DNA of 64,000 nucleotides from the NCBI GenBank assembly GCA_025355465.1, contig JANXZO010000024.1, positions 95,336-159,335 on the forward strand, in the 5' to 3' direction. The notes under the pieces are model-generated. The model was not told where the DNA came from, ran no database searches, and saw only the letters and a list, made by a program, of their open reading frames with translations. Shown here piece after piece: positions 18,886 through 27,957 of this stretch. The position numbers were made by a program, and so were the translations under genes. The DNA comes from Bacteroidales bacterium (lineage in GTDB: Bacteria > Bacteroidota > Bacteroidia > Bacteroidales > FEN-979). Every line of letters starts with the position of its first letter. The first letter of the stretch is position 1.

Positions 18886-19690
18886 TCGGGAAGTCAAGGG
18901 ATTTTACATCATTGATGTAAGTGTTTACCGCTCCGTGAACCTCTTCCGACAGATTATGGTACCTGCGCAGAAACCGGGGGGAGAATTCAAGCGTGATCCC
19001 GAGCATGTCGTGCAGAACCAGTACCTGTCCGTCAACCTCTTTACCCGCCCCGATACCGATCAAAGGGATCATTAGTTCCGTCGCAACCTGCCCGCCCAGC
19101 TTGGCGGGTATCTTCTCAAGTACAATGGCAAAACAACCAGCCTTTTCAAGCAGATGGGCATCATCAACCAGTTTGGCAGCCTCTTCCTCGGTGGTGGCGC
19201 GCACTACATAGGTGCCAAACTTGTGAATCGACTGTGGCGTGAGTCCGAGGTGCCCCATAACCGGGATTCCGGCAGAAAGAATCCGGTCTACAGATTCCAG
19301 GATCTCTTTTCCCCCTTCAAGTTTTACGGCATCGGCACCACTCTCTTTCATGATCCGTATCGCGGAATTGAGGGCTTCCTTCGAATTTCCCTGGTAGGTT
19401 CCGAATGGGAGATCAACCACAACAAGTGCTCTTCGTACGGCACGTACCACCGAGGAGGCATGGTAGATCATCTGGTCGAGCGTGATTGGCAGGGTAGAGG
19501 TGTGACCGGCCATTACATTCGAAGCAGAATCTCCGACCAGGATAACATCGATCCCGGTATTATCTAGGATCCGGGCGAAAGAATAATCGTATGCAGTAAG
19601 CATGGCGATCTTCTCCTTTTTGAGCTTCATCTCTTGAAGTACATGGGTGGTGACTTTAATCACATTCCTGAAGGAAACGGGTGCCGGCAT
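18866..19690 (-). CDS. panB: 3-methyl-2-oxobutanoate hydroxymethyltransferase
   Basis: PanB transfers a hydroxymethyl group from methylene-tetrahydrofolate to 2-oxoisovalerate, the first step to pantothenate and CoA. Diagnostic blocks are [61 protein letters not shown] and [18 protein letters not shown]. The frame extends to an ATG at 19711, but a -7 promoter box on this strand covers 19709-19716, so the start at 19690 ([21 protein letters not shown], last 20 residues quoted loosely) is more likely. It heads the nine-gene minus-strand run. panC and panD are not in this window. Confidence 0.95.
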   Translation of the reverse strand: MPAPVSFRNVIKVTTHVLQEMKLKKEKIAMLTAYDYSFARILDNTGIDVILVGDSASNVMAGHTSTLPITLDQMIYHASSVVRAVRRALVVVDLPFGTYQGNSKEALNSAIRIMKESGADAVKLEGGKEILESVDRILSAGIPVMGHLGLTPQSIHKFGTYVVRATTEEEAAKLVDDAHLLEKAGCFAIVLEKIPAKLGGQVATELMIPLIGIGAGKEVDGQVLVLHDMLGITLEFSPRFLRRYHNLSEEVHGAVNTYINDVKSLDFPNEKEQY

Positions 19691-19708
19691 AATTATCATT
19701 TTACTGAG

Positions 19709-19716
19709 CAAAGTTA
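19709..19716 (-). promoter_or_regulatory. -7 promoter element for panB
   Basis: The minus strand reads TAACTTTG, an exact TAnnTTTG match, 18 bases before the chosen panB start. It supports that start over the longer open frame, whose ATG would lie inside this box. Confidence 0.5.
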
Positions 19717-19729
19717 CGATAATTTATTG

Positions 19730-19737
19730 TAGATTTG
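19730..19737 (+). promoter_or_regulatory. -7 promoter element for the divergent lipoprotein gene
   Basis: TAGATTTG matches TAnnTTTG exactly, 23 bases before the ATG at 19761. It stands nearly back to back with the panB box, with 13 bases between. Confidence 0.5.
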
Positions 19738-19760
19738 CCATATTCAAAATTCCTGCCGGC

Positions 19761-20786
19761 ATGCGCTACTTTCGTCTACTTTTCCTGCTGCTTCTCACCT
19801 CATCCGTTTTCATCTCCTGCAACAAAGAACTGAATGTTAATGCAGGTTGGAAGGATATAACCGTTGTTTACGGACTGCTAGACCAGACCGACTCCATACA
19901 TTATATAAAAATCACGAAAGCATTTTTGGGTGAAGGAAATGCCCTGCAGTTTGCCAAAATTGCCGATTCCAGCAATTATCCCGACAAACTTGAAGTAACT
20001 ATTGGTGAATACTATGTGAATGTTTCCAAAGACTCCATTCTGAAGAATACCTTTCCGTGCGATACCGTTATGATCCATGACAAAGAGAAGGGAGATTCCA
20101 TTTTTTACTACCCGGATCAGCTGATGTATTACTTTATTGGCAATATTGAGCATTCCAAAGACTCCAATTTCTTTTACAAGCTAAATATCCGGGAAAAGAA
20201 AACCAACAAAGTGATCAGGTCGAGTTCAGGCCTTGTCGATAATAAATTCTCCGTGGAAAAACCTCCCAACAACATTCCCATGTTCCAGGTTAACTTTCTT
20301 CCCGGAGCCAAGACTCAGCTAAAGTGGACCTCTGCAAGAAATGGCCGGCGGTACCAGGTTTCCATGCGGCTTTTATATATGGAAACCGGTCCATCGGGCA
20401 AGGATTCAACCTGGATTAGCTGGGTTGTTCTCAACAATATGCAAACCGACGACGACAAAGGCGGGAAAATAATGGAGTACTATTTCCTGAACGATGGCTT
20501 TTACGGGATGATTCATGCCCAGATAAAGTTCAATCCCAATGTAACCAGGGCTGTACGTAAGATTGAATATGTATTCTCGGTTGGGTCCGACAACCTGAAT
20601 ACCTACATGGAAGTGACTGAACCATCCAACAGCATTGTACAGGAACGGCCTGCTTTCTCAAACATCGACAACGGCATCGGACTGTTTGCCAGCCGCACCA
20701 ACAAGGTAATCGGTCCGTTCCGGCTCGGTCTGGAAACCGTGAATCAGCTTCGAACCAATCCCCTTACCAAGGACCTCGGCTTCTGA
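19761..20786 (+). CDS. Uncharacterised Bacteroidota lipoprotein
   Basis: Protein of 341 residues with a clear lipoprotein signal (MRYFRLLFLLLLTSS, then VFISC as lipobox). The open frame reaches back to 19647, but the start at 19761 gives the signal peptide and follows a good promoter box. The mature part starts with NVNAGWKDITVVYGLLDQTD and reads like a two-domain beta-sandwich; it resembles in outline the DUF4249 lipoproteins but I do not recognise the family firmly. It diverges from panB and precedes dnaK by 150 bases. Function unknown. Confidence 0.7.
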   Translation: MRYFRLLFLLLLTSSVFISCNKELNVNAGWKDITVVYGLLDQTDSIHYIKITKAFLGEGNALQFAKIADSSNYPDKLEVTIGEYYVNVSKDSILKNTFPCDTVMIHDKEKGDSIFYYPDQLMYYFIGNIEHSKDSNFFYKLNIREKKTNKVIRSSSGLVDNKFSVEKPPNNIPMFQVNFLPGAKTQLKWTSARNGRRYQVSMRLLYMETGPSGKDSTWISWVVLNNMQTDDDKGGKIMEYYFLNDGFYGMIHAQIKFNPNVTRAVRKIEYVFSVGSDNLNTYMEVTEPSNSIVQERPAFSNIDNGIGLFASRTNKVIGPFRLGLETVNQLRTNPLTKDLGF

Positions 20787-20794
20787 TTTATTTC

Positions 20795-20818
20795 ATTTCA
20801 CCATTTCACCATTTCACC
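20795..20818. repeat. Three tandem copies of an 8-base unit
   Basis: ATTTCACC is repeated three times without error, followed by a decayed fourth copy (ATTTTTC). It lies between the lipoprotein stop and the dnaK promoter region. The octamer period is shared by the repeat inside the sulfotransferase gene near 52.55 kb, although the unit differs. Confidence 0.85.
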
Positions 20819-20838
20819 ATTTTTCAGTTCTGTCTTTT

Positions 20839-20854
20839 TGTCACCTGGCTGACA
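20839..20854 (+). promoter_or_regulatory. Palindrome TGTCA-N6-TGACA upstream of dnaK
   Basis: TGTCA (20839-20843) and TGACA (20850-20854) form an inverted repeat with a 6-base spacer, nested in a wider imperfect TTCTGTC/GACAGAA pair (20828-20834 and 20851-20857). Its place just upstream of a -24/-12-like signal fits an activator site for heat-shock control. No CIRCE element is present. Confidence 0.45.
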
Positions 20855-20866
20855 GAAAAGGTGCTT

Positions 20867-20881
20867 TGGCACAAAGATTGA
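20867..20881 (+). promoter_or_regulatory. Sigma-54-like -24/-12 signal before dnaK
   Basis: TGGCAC, five bases, then TTGA resembles the sigma-54 consensus TGGCAC-N5-TTGC, with GG in place at -24 but GA instead of GC at -12. It starts 70 bases before the dnaK ATG. The dnaK ribosome-binding site AAAGGAG at 20921-20927 is unusually strong for this phylum. Confidence 0.4.
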
Positions 20882-20936
20882 CAAATACCGGTCAAATTCT
20901 GATTAAACTATTATTATTTTAAAGGAGATTTATATC

Positions 20937-22871
20937 ATGGGAAAAATTATTGGCATTGATCTTGGAACCACCAACTCCTGCGTGGCTGTAATGGAAGGGA
21001 ACGAGCCCGTCGTTATCCCCAACAGCGAAGGGAGACGCACCACACCCTCTGTTGTCGGGTTTACCGATAATGGTGAACGGAAAGTTGGTGACCCTGCAAA
21101 ACGTCAGGCGATCACCAATCCAAAAAATACAGTGTTCTCCATCAAGCGTTTTATGGGAGAAAATTTCGATCAGGTTCAGACTGAAATAAAACGGGTTCCG
21201 TATCATGTTACCAAGGGAGATAACAATACCCCCCGGGTTGACATATCAGGGAAATTATATTCACCGCAGGAAATCTCTGCCATGGTGCTTCAGAAAATGA
21301 AGAAAACGGCAGAAGATTATCTTGGACAGGAAGTGAAGGAGGCAGTCATCACGGTTCCTGCTTATTTTAGTGATTCTCAGCGGCAGGCAACCAAAGAGGC
21401 CGGAGAGATTGCCGGTTTAACGGTAAAACGTATTATCAATGAACCTACTGCTGCAGCCCTTGCCTACGGACTTGATAAAAAGCACAAAGATATCAAGGTT
21501 GCTGTTTTTGACCTGGGTGGCGGAACATTCGATATCTCCATCCTGGAATTGGGAGATGGCGTGTTCGAAGTGAAATCAACCAACGGAAATACGCACCTTG
21601 GCGGCGACGATTTTGACCAGTTAATCATTGACTGGCTCGCCGAAGAATTCAAAAAAGATGAAGGACTCGATCTGAAACGTGATCCCATGGCCTTGCAACG
21701 GCTTAAAGAGGCTGCTGAAAAGGCCAAAATTGAGCTCTCGAGCTCCTCGGAAACAGAGATCAATCTGCCTTACATCATGCCGGTTGACGGAGTCCCCAAG
21801 CATCTGGTAAAGAAACTTTCCCGCGCAAAATTTGAACAGCTTGCTGACGGACTGATGCAATCGACCATTCCACCCTGTCAGAAAGCGTTGCAGGATGCCG
21901 GCCTCAAAGCGACAGACATCAACGAAGTGATCCTTGTAGGCGGTTCAACCCGCATCCCTGCCGTGCAAACACTGGTTCGTGAATTTTTTGGGAAAGAGCC
22001 ATCCAAAGGGGTTAATCCCGACGAAGTCGTGGCTATCGGAGCTGCGATCCAGGGTGGTGTGCTTACCGGAGAGGTGAAGGATGTACTTTTGCTCGACGTA
22101 ACTCCGCTTTCACTGGGAATTGAAACCCTCGGCGGTGTAATGACCAGGCTGATCGAGTCGAATACGACCATTCCTACCAGGAAGTCGGAGACTTTCTCCA
22201 CCGCAGCCGACAGCCAGACCTCAGTAGAGATCCATGTGCTGCAGGGCGAGCGTCCGATGGCCAATCAGAACAAAAGCATTGGCAGGTTCCATCTTGATGG
22301 CATACCTCCTGCACCGCGTGGTATCCCGCAGGTTGAAGTTACCTTCGACATCGACGCCAACGGCATTCTGAATGTGGCAGCCAAGGACAAGGCAACCGGT
22401 AAATCGCAGCAGATACGAATTGAAGCCTCTTCGGGACTCTCCGATGATGATATCAAACGGATGAAGGATGAAGCTCAGGCCAATGCCGATTCTGATAAGA
22501 GAATGAAGGAGGAGGTGGAAAAACTTAACCAGGCCGATACGCTTGTATTCCAGACGGAAAAACAGCTTAAAGAGTTTGGCGATAAGATCCCGGCCGACAA
22601 AAAGGCACCCATCGAAAAAGCGGTGGAAGACCTGAAGACGGCCCATAAAAACCACGATTTTGCCGGCATCGACAGCGCCATGGCCTCCCTTAATGCCATG
22701 TGGCAGTCGGCCAGTGAAGAGATGTACAAGAATTCATCGCAGCCCGGACAGCAGGGTGATCCCGGACAGGGACCCGGCAATGCTTCAGCGCAGGATGCAG
22801 GCGGAGCCAAAGGAAAAGGTGGCAATGATGAAGTTACTGACGTTGATTTCGAAGAAGTGAAGGACAAATAA
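20937..22871 (+). CDS. dnaK: Chaperone protein DnaK (Hsp70)
   Basis: ATP-driven chaperone of 644 residues, full length. It opens with [20 protein letters not shown], has the phosphate-2 motif [20 protein letters not shown], the adenosine motif [11 protein letters not shown] and the linker [18 protein letters not shown]. The substrate-binding domain and helical lid follow, with a G/Q/N-rich tail ending in [12 protein letters not shown], the EEVD-like end of bacterial DnaK. dnaJ and grpE are not adjacent. A canonical Shine-Dalgarno sequence (AAAGGAG, 9 bases spacing) precedes the start, and a strong terminator follows. Confidence 0.98.
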   Translation: MGKIIGIDLGTTNSCVAVMEGNEPVVIPNSEGRRTTPSVVGFTDNGERKVGDPAKRQAITNPKNTVFSIKRFMGENFDQVQTEIKRVPYHVTKGDNNTPRVDISGKLYSPQEISAMVLQKMKKTAEDYLGQEVKEAVITVPAYFSDSQRQATKEAGEIAGLTVKRIINEPTAAALAYGLDKKHKDIKVAVFDLGGGTFDISILELGDGVFEVKSTNGNTHLGGDDFDQLIIDWLAEEFKKDEGLDLKRDPMALQRLKEAAEKAKIELSSSSETEINLPYIMPVDGVPKHLVKKLSRAKFEQLADGLMQSTIPPCQKALQDAGLKATDINEVILVGGSTRIPAVQTLVREFFGKEPSKGVNPDEVVAIGAAIQGGVLTGEVKDVLLLDVTPLSLGIETLGGVMTRLIESNTTIPTRKSETFSTAADSQTSVEIHVLQGERPMANQNKSIGRFHLDGIPPAPRGIPQVEVTFDIDANGILNVAAKDKATGKSQQIRIEASSGLSDDDIKRMKDEAQANADSDKRMKEEVEKLNQADTLVFQTEKQLKEFGDKIPADKKAPIEKAVEDLKTAHKNHDFAGIDSAMASLNAMWQSASEEMYKNSSQPGQQGDPGQGPGNASAQDAGGAKGKGGNDEVTDVDFEEVKDK

Positions 22872-22910
22872 TCCTTTTGCTCATATAATTAGCCCGGTTT
22901 TCACGGGTGT

Positions 22911-22952
22911 AAATAACAGGCTGGCCGTTTTTCGACCAGCCTGTTATTTTAT
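22911..22952 (+). terminator. Rho-independent terminator after dnaK
   Basis: A perfect 14-base stem (22911-22924 with 22936-22949, core AACAGGCTGG/CCAGCCTGTT) with an 11-base loop is followed by T residues. It lies 40 bases after the dnaK stop. Confidence 0.9.
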
Positions 22953-23071
22953 TAACTATTTGTTAATAAGTCGTCGAATAACTTTTGGGATTTATTCGCA
23001 TATTTGTAAAGCTAAAAATGCGGAAGCCTGACTTCTCTTACTACAACAGTTTTTATTAAACCCAATCGTCT

Positions 23072-26000
23072 ATGAAAAAATTTACGCTTAAAGCAACCTT
23101 GTTACTGGCTTTATCTCTGGTATTTCAGGTTATTGGATACGGCCAGTTGCTGCTTGATGAGAATTTCTCTTATCCGGCAGGCGACTTAATTACAAACTAT
23201 GGTTGGACTGCCCATTCCGGAGGTGGATCACAACCGATCACCGTCAGCCCATCCGGACTTACCTACACCGGCTATGTTAATTCCGGAATCGGAAATGCTG
23301 CGCTTGTCGATAATAATGGAGAAGATGATAATAAAACATTTGCGCTGCAATCTACCGGCAGTGTTTATGTCTCCTTCATGGTGAATGTCACGACCACTTC
23401 CGCCGGATATTTTTTTCACCTCGGCTCGAATCCGATCGGAACTACATTCAGAGGCAAGGTCTACATGGATGCCACCAACCACTTTGGAGTATCTGTGGGA
23501 AGCAACACAGGAACTTTTGCGGCTACCACTTATACACCCGGTACGACATATCTGCTCGTTCTCAAATATGAAATCGTAGCCGGTGCCACCAACGACAAAG
23601 TCAGTTTGTTCATTTTCAACAGTGGAATGCCGGCAACAGAACCGGGAACCCCTGCGATCGGACCACTGATTGATGCCACACAGCCAGATATTAATCCGGG
23701 CGCTGTAGCGCTGCGTCAGTATTCAGCTACACAGAATCTGACCGTTGATGGTATCCGGGTTGGAACTACCTGGTCATCCATCTATGCCAACGTGATTTAT
23801 CCTCCTCCTACCAACTACCCTACCGCCTTTGCATCTACAGCAGTGCCCTTTGGCGTCAACCTGAGCTGGACCGATGCAGTTGGTGGTCAGTTACCAAGTG
23901 GCTACCTTATTCTGGCAAGTAATGCAAACAATATTGTTGCGCCTGTGAATGGAACGCCTGTTGCCAATAATCCCAACCTCGCAGCCGGAAGCGGTGCATT
24001 GAACGTGATTCCTGGCGTTCAGAGCGGAGGATTTTCCAACCTGCTTAGCAGCACTACTTATTATTTTAAGATTTTCCCGTATACCAATACCGGCGCCAAT
24101 ATTGCTTACAAAACTGATGGAACGCCTCCGGAAACATCGGTCACGACGGATGCCTATTTTATGATCAACCAAAAGGATTTTGAAGATCAGTTGTTTGACC
24201 CCTGGGATACCATCTCTGTCGCCAGCAATAAAGGATGGATCATTCAGCCAACTCCACCGGCTACAAACTACTATTCCTACATCAATGGATTTGGCGGAAC
24301 AGCCGCCTGCGATGATTGGCTCATCTCTCCTTCAATGGATTTTAATGCTTACCAGAACGAGACCTTCACCTTCAAAACCGCCTCGAATTTCACCGGACCC
24401 GTCCTTGAAGTGAAAATTTCAACGGACTATGTCACCGGGGCCAATCCGAATACCGGAACCTGGACTCCGCTTACAGCCACACTATCTCCGGGCGGATATG
24501 TCTGGACTCCGTCCGGAACGATCGACCTGTCAATGTTTAGTGGCGATAATATTCATGTGGCTTATAGGTATATTTCGACTTCCCCCACCGTGGCGGCTTT
24601 ATGGGAAGTGGATGATATCCGCATTTTTGGGAAGATGAGCCTCCTCTCTACCGTTACGACCAGCTCAACGGTGACCAACATCACGCCATTCGCTGCAACA
24701 GTGGGAGGTGATGTGAGCAACGATGGCGGCGCTTTAATCACCGCACGCGGAATCTGTTATTCCACTACAGCCAATCCAACAACCGCCGGTCCCAAAGTTA
24801 TTGTAACCGGAACCCTCGGCTCTTTCAACACGAATCTTACCAGCCTTTTACCCAACACGACCTACCACATCAGGGCTTTTGCCACCAACGTAAATGGCAC
24901 CGCTTATGGAGCCGACGTGACTTTTGCGACGCTCTGCGAACAGCTGCCTCCGGTATCAAATTTCTGGGCAAGTAAAATCAATCTGGTGATCGGCGAAGCG
25001 ATCAATTTCTTCGACTCTTCACTCTATTGCCCCGGTACCTACAACTGGTCATTTGTTGGCGGTGAACCCATGACCTCCAATGTGCAGAATCCTACCGGCA
25101 TCACCTACCATTATATTGGTGATTACAACGTGTGTCTTACGGTAACCAACGCATTCGGAGTACAAACCAAATGCAAAATGGGTTATATCCACGTAAGTGG
25201 TCCTACCAATGCCAATATTGTAATGACGGAAATCATGTACAACCCACCTGAAGTTGGTGTCGATTCCCTTGAATTCATTGAAGTTTACAACAATGATGCA
25301 ATTCCCTGGGACCTTCAGAATTTCTATTTCAGCAAGGGGGTCGATTATGTTTTCCCAAGCACCGTTCTTAATCCCGGCGACCGTAAAGTTATTGGTGTAA
25401 ATGCAGCGGCATTATCTCATACTTTCGGAATCAGCGCACTTCAATGGACAAGCGGGTCGTTAAGCAACCAGGGTGAACCCATCGTCCTGAAAGATAATTA
25501 TGGCTATGTAGTCGATTCGGTTTTTTATAAGCCCAGTCTGCCATGGGATACTCTCGCCAATGGAAAAGGTCCGTCGCTGGAGTTATGCAATCCGGCTTCG
25601 AACAATTCTGATCCTGCCAACTGGCGTCACGCGGTTGAGTTTGCGAATACGCTTTCAACCGGTGATACGATATGGGCTTCTCCGATGGCCGGGTGTTCAT
25701 ACCCACCAGTGGTTGCCGGTTTTGTTGCCAATGACAGTACCATCCTCGCCGGTCAGTCTGTACTCTTTACAGACCTTTCCTCTGCCGATGCCACTTCCTG
25801 GATATGGATGTTTCCCGGAGGTACCCCGGAAACCTTCGTCGGGAAAAACCCTCCGTCAATACTTTACAGCGAGGTCGGTTTATTCGATGTAATTCTAAAG
25901 GCCGGAAACAACGCGGGATACACCACCAAAATAAAACAAAACTATATCCAGGTGGCACCCACGGGCATTGCGGATAATTCAAATCCTGAAAGCTTTACTA

Positions 26001-26224
26001 TTTTCCCCAACCCGAGTAACGGTAAATTTACTGTTATTCTTGATCAGCAGATCCCGGGAACACTTAGTGTGATCGATCAGTTAGGAACTGTCGTCCTGGA
26101 GAAAAAGGTAACGCAAAAAGAGAATACTTTTGAGCATACCAGCCTTACTTCAGGAATATATCTCGTAAGATTTACTGCGGAAAGCACAGGAAAAATCAAA
26201 ACACAAAAATTAGTTATTAAATAA
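23072..26224 (+). CDS. Secreted multidomain T9SS cargo protein (choice-of-anchor J, lamin-tail, PKD)
   Basis: Secreted protein of 1050 residues. A signal peptide (ending IGYGQ) is followed by a jelly-roll-type domain (about 25-230), an FN3-like domain (starting PTNYPTAFASTAVPFGVNLSW, about 245-350), a choice-of-anchor J jelly roll (about 360-525), an FN3-like domain with repeated strands (530-620), a PKD-like domain (620-710), a lamin-tail domain (NANIVMTEIMYNPPEVGVDS, 715-860), another PKD domain (870-960) and a type A T9SS sorting domain at the end (FTIFPNPSNGKFTV ... KLVIK). No catalytic motif is visible, so adhesion or matrix binding is likely. The next gene shares its FN3, anchor J and sorting modules. 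Confidence 0.85.
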   Translation: MKKFTLKATLLLALSLVFQVIGYGQLLLDENFSYPAGDLITNYGWTAHSGGGSQPITVSPSGLTYTGYVNSGIGNAALVDNNGEDDNKTFALQSTGSVYVSFMVNVTTTSAGYFFHLGSNPIGTTFRGKVYMDATNHFGVSVGSNTGTFAATTYTPGTTYLLVLKYEIVAGATNDKVSLFIFNSGMPATEPGTPAIGPLIDATQPDINPGAVALRQYSATQNLTVDGIRVGTTWSSIYANVIYPPPTNYPTAFASTAVPFGVNLSWTDAVGGQLPSGYLILASNANNIVAPVNGTPVANNPNLAAGSGALNVIPGVQSGGFSNLLSSTTYYFKIFPYTNTGANIAYKTDGTPPETSVTTDAYFMINQKDFEDQLFDPWDTISVASNKGWIIQPTPPATNYYSYINGFGGTAACDDWLISPSMDFNAYQNETFTFKTASNFTGPVLEVKISTDYVTGANPNTGTWTPLTATLSPGGYVWTPSGTIDLSMFSGDNIHVAYRYISTSPTVAALWEVDDIRIFGKMSLLSTVTTSSTVTNITPFAATVGGDVSNDGGALITARGICYSTTANPTTAGPKVIVTGTLGSFNTNLTSLLPNTTYHIRAFATNVNGTAYGADVTFATLCEQLPPVSNFWASKINLVIGEAINFFDSSLYCPGTYNWSFVGGEPMTSNVQNPTGITYHYIGDYNVCLTVTNAFGVQTKCKMGYIHVSGPTNANIVMTEIMYNPPEVGVDSLEFIEVYNNDAIPWDLQNFYFSKGVDYVFPSTVLNPGDRKVIGVNAAALSHTFGISALQWTSGSLSNQGEPIVLKDNYGYVVDSVFYKPSLPWDTLANGKGPSLELCNPASNNSDPANWRHAVEFANTLSTGDTIWASPMAGCSYPPVVAGFVANDSTILAGQSVLFTDLSSADATSWIWMFPGGTPETFVGKNPPSILYSEVGLFDVILKAGNNAGYTTKIKQNYIQVAPTGIADNSNPESFTIFPNPSNGKFTVILDQQIPGTLSVIDQLGTVVLEKKVTQKENTFEHTSLTSGIYLVRFTAESTGKIKTQKLVIK

Positions 26225-26243
26225 TTAACAAAATATTAATCAT

Positions 26244-27851
26244 ATGAAAAACACTTATTTAACCCTGATATTTGTCGCATTGTTTGGTCTGATTTCCCAG
26301 GGACAGGGCCTGGAAAATTTTGCCAATTTCCCTGGTACTGGTAATACCTACCAGGATGGAACTTTCCCGGGACAGGATGGTTCGACATGGAGCTTTTTTC
26401 AGTGCCGCGGGGATATGACAATCACGGCGCCAACGCCATGTCTCGGAAAGGCACGTACCCCATCGGCAGAAATTACCTCCGGTACCATTCAGAATGGTTG
26501 CGGAACACTCAGTTTTGACTATATGCAGGCGTTTTCTACCAATGTGAGCCTGGATGTATATGTAAATGGATTATTGGTCGGAAATGTAACGAGCAATGGT
26601 GAAACAGGCATCGTGAAAAATTCAGGATCAATCACTGTCAATACACCGGGAGCTTTTACTTTCGATTTCAAGCAAAACAGTGCATCTGCGGGACAGGTAA
26701 GTATCGATAATATTACCTGGACTGGCTATTCTTCTGCTCCCTTGCCTGAACCTACAAACTATCCAACCAGTTTCACTGCTACAACAGTGCCCTACCGGAT
26801 CAACCTGAGTTGGGTTGACGCTACGGGTGCGCAATTGCCTACAGCCTATATCGTTTTGGCCAGCAGTCAGAACAATATTGCCGCCCCGGTGGATGGAGTG
26901 CCTGTTGTCAATGATCCGAACCTTGCTGATGGAACAGGAGCTATGAATGTTCTCCAGGGTAGTCAGGGTTGTTTCTTTGAAAACCTGCCAAGCAACACTC
27001 CGTATTTTTTCAAAATTTTTCCCTATACAAACTCAGGGGTGAACATCAACTATAAAACCGATGGAACAGCTCCTGCAGCAACGATTACCACACCCAATAC
27101 GGTAACCCTGAGTAATCAGAATTTCAGCAGTTATTCGTTAGCTCCATGGGTGGCCTATAACGTTGTGGGAGCCCAGGTTTGGATGATCGATTCGATCCAT
27201 GGCGTAGGGGGGTCGCCTTGTGCAAAGATGAGTGGATATGCCGGTGGTAACTTCGAAAATGAAGACTGGCTTATTTCACCGCCGATGAATTTCAGCCTTT
27301 ATATCAACGAATCGATGACTTTCCAGTCTGCCTACAAATATGCCGGACCGGCATTGGAAGTTATGATTTCCAACGATTACAACGGTACCGGCGATCCGAC
27401 GCTTTATAACTGGACACCGCTCACGGCTACATGGTCGGCCGGAAACTGGCTCTGGACACCTTCAGGAAACATCAATTTGTCAGGAGTTAACGGCAGCGCT
27501 GTTTATGTAGGATTCCGTTATATGTCTAACACCACAGAAGGCTCCACATGGGAGCTTGATGATATTGTCATCACGGGAGATGTGCCGGTCGGTATTGCCA
27601 ACCCGGAGGAGGCCCTTGCACCTCAGGTTTTCCCCAATCCCGCCTCGGATAAAGTTGCCCTAAACTATGGTGATAACCAGCAGAAAGAGATCAGAATTCT
27701 CTCTCTTCTCGGATCACAGGTCTTTGGAACCACTACCAATGCCAATTCATGCAGTGTTGACGTGTCTGCCTTTGCCAAAGGAGTATATTTTGTCAGAACA
27801 TTCTATCCGGAATCGGGCAAAAACGTTGTTACTAAGCTGATCGTCAGGTAA
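26244..27851 (+). CDS. Secreted T9SS cargo protein, paralogue of the preceding gene
   Basis: Secreted protein of 535 residues starting 19 bases after the previous stop. A signal peptide (ending LISQGQG) leads to a jelly-roll domain (about 20-165), an FN3-like domain beginning PTNYPTSFTATTVPYRINLSW (about 170-285), a choice-of-anchor J domain (NEDWLISPPMNFSLYINES, about 290-450) and a type A T9SS sorting domain (PQVFPNPASDKVALNY to the end). The FN3 and anchor J modules are clearly homologous to those of the upstream protein, so one arose by duplication followed by loss or gain of the lamin-tail and PKD parts. Function is unknown beyond surface or secreted location. Confidence 0.85.
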   Translation: MKNTYLTLIFVALFGLISQGQGLENFANFPGTGNTYQDGTFPGQDGSTWSFFQCRGDMTITAPTPCLGKARTPSAEITSGTIQNGCGTLSFDYMQAFSTNVSLDVYVNGLLVGNVTSNGETGIVKNSGSITVNTPGAFTFDFKQNSASAGQVSIDNITWTGYSSAPLPEPTNYPTSFTATTVPYRINLSWVDATGAQLPTAYIVLASSQNNIAAPVDGVPVVNDPNLADGTGAMNVLQGSQGCFFENLPSNTPYFFKIFPYTNSGVNINYKTDGTAPAATITTPNTVTLSNQNFSSYSLAPWVAYNVVGAQVWMIDSIHGVGGSPCAKMSGYAGGNFENEDWLISPPMNFSLYINESMTFQSAYKYAGPALEVMISNDYNGTGDPTLYNWTPLTATWSAGNWLWTPSGNINLSGVNGSAVYVGFRYMSNTTEGSTWELDDIVITGDVPVGIANPEEALAPQVFPNPASDKVALNYGDNQQKEIRILSLLGSQVFGTTTNANSCSVDVSAFAKGVYFVRTFYPESGKNVVTKLIVR

Positions 27852-27896
27852 TAAACACAATATTTCGGATTCGATACGTTGCCATCAGCAACTCTT

Positions 27897-27928
27897 AAAC
27901 CCCGGGGAAACCCGGGGTTTATTTTTTC
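27897..27928 (+). terminator. Rho-independent terminator after the T9SS pair
   Basis: A perfect 10-base stem AAACCCCGGG/CCCGGGGTTT (27897-27906 with 27911-27920) with a GAAA tetraloop is followed by ATTTTTT. Confidence 0.92.
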
Positions 27929-27930
27929 CA

Positions 27931-27938
27931 TACCTTTG
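27931..27938 (+). promoter_or_regulatory. -7 promoter element for the 521-residue exported protein
   Basis: TACCTTTG matches TAnnTTTG and lies 19 bases before the ATG at 27958, directly after the terminator T-tract. Confidence 0.5.
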
Positions 27939-27957
27939 GATCTTCATTTAACACGCC

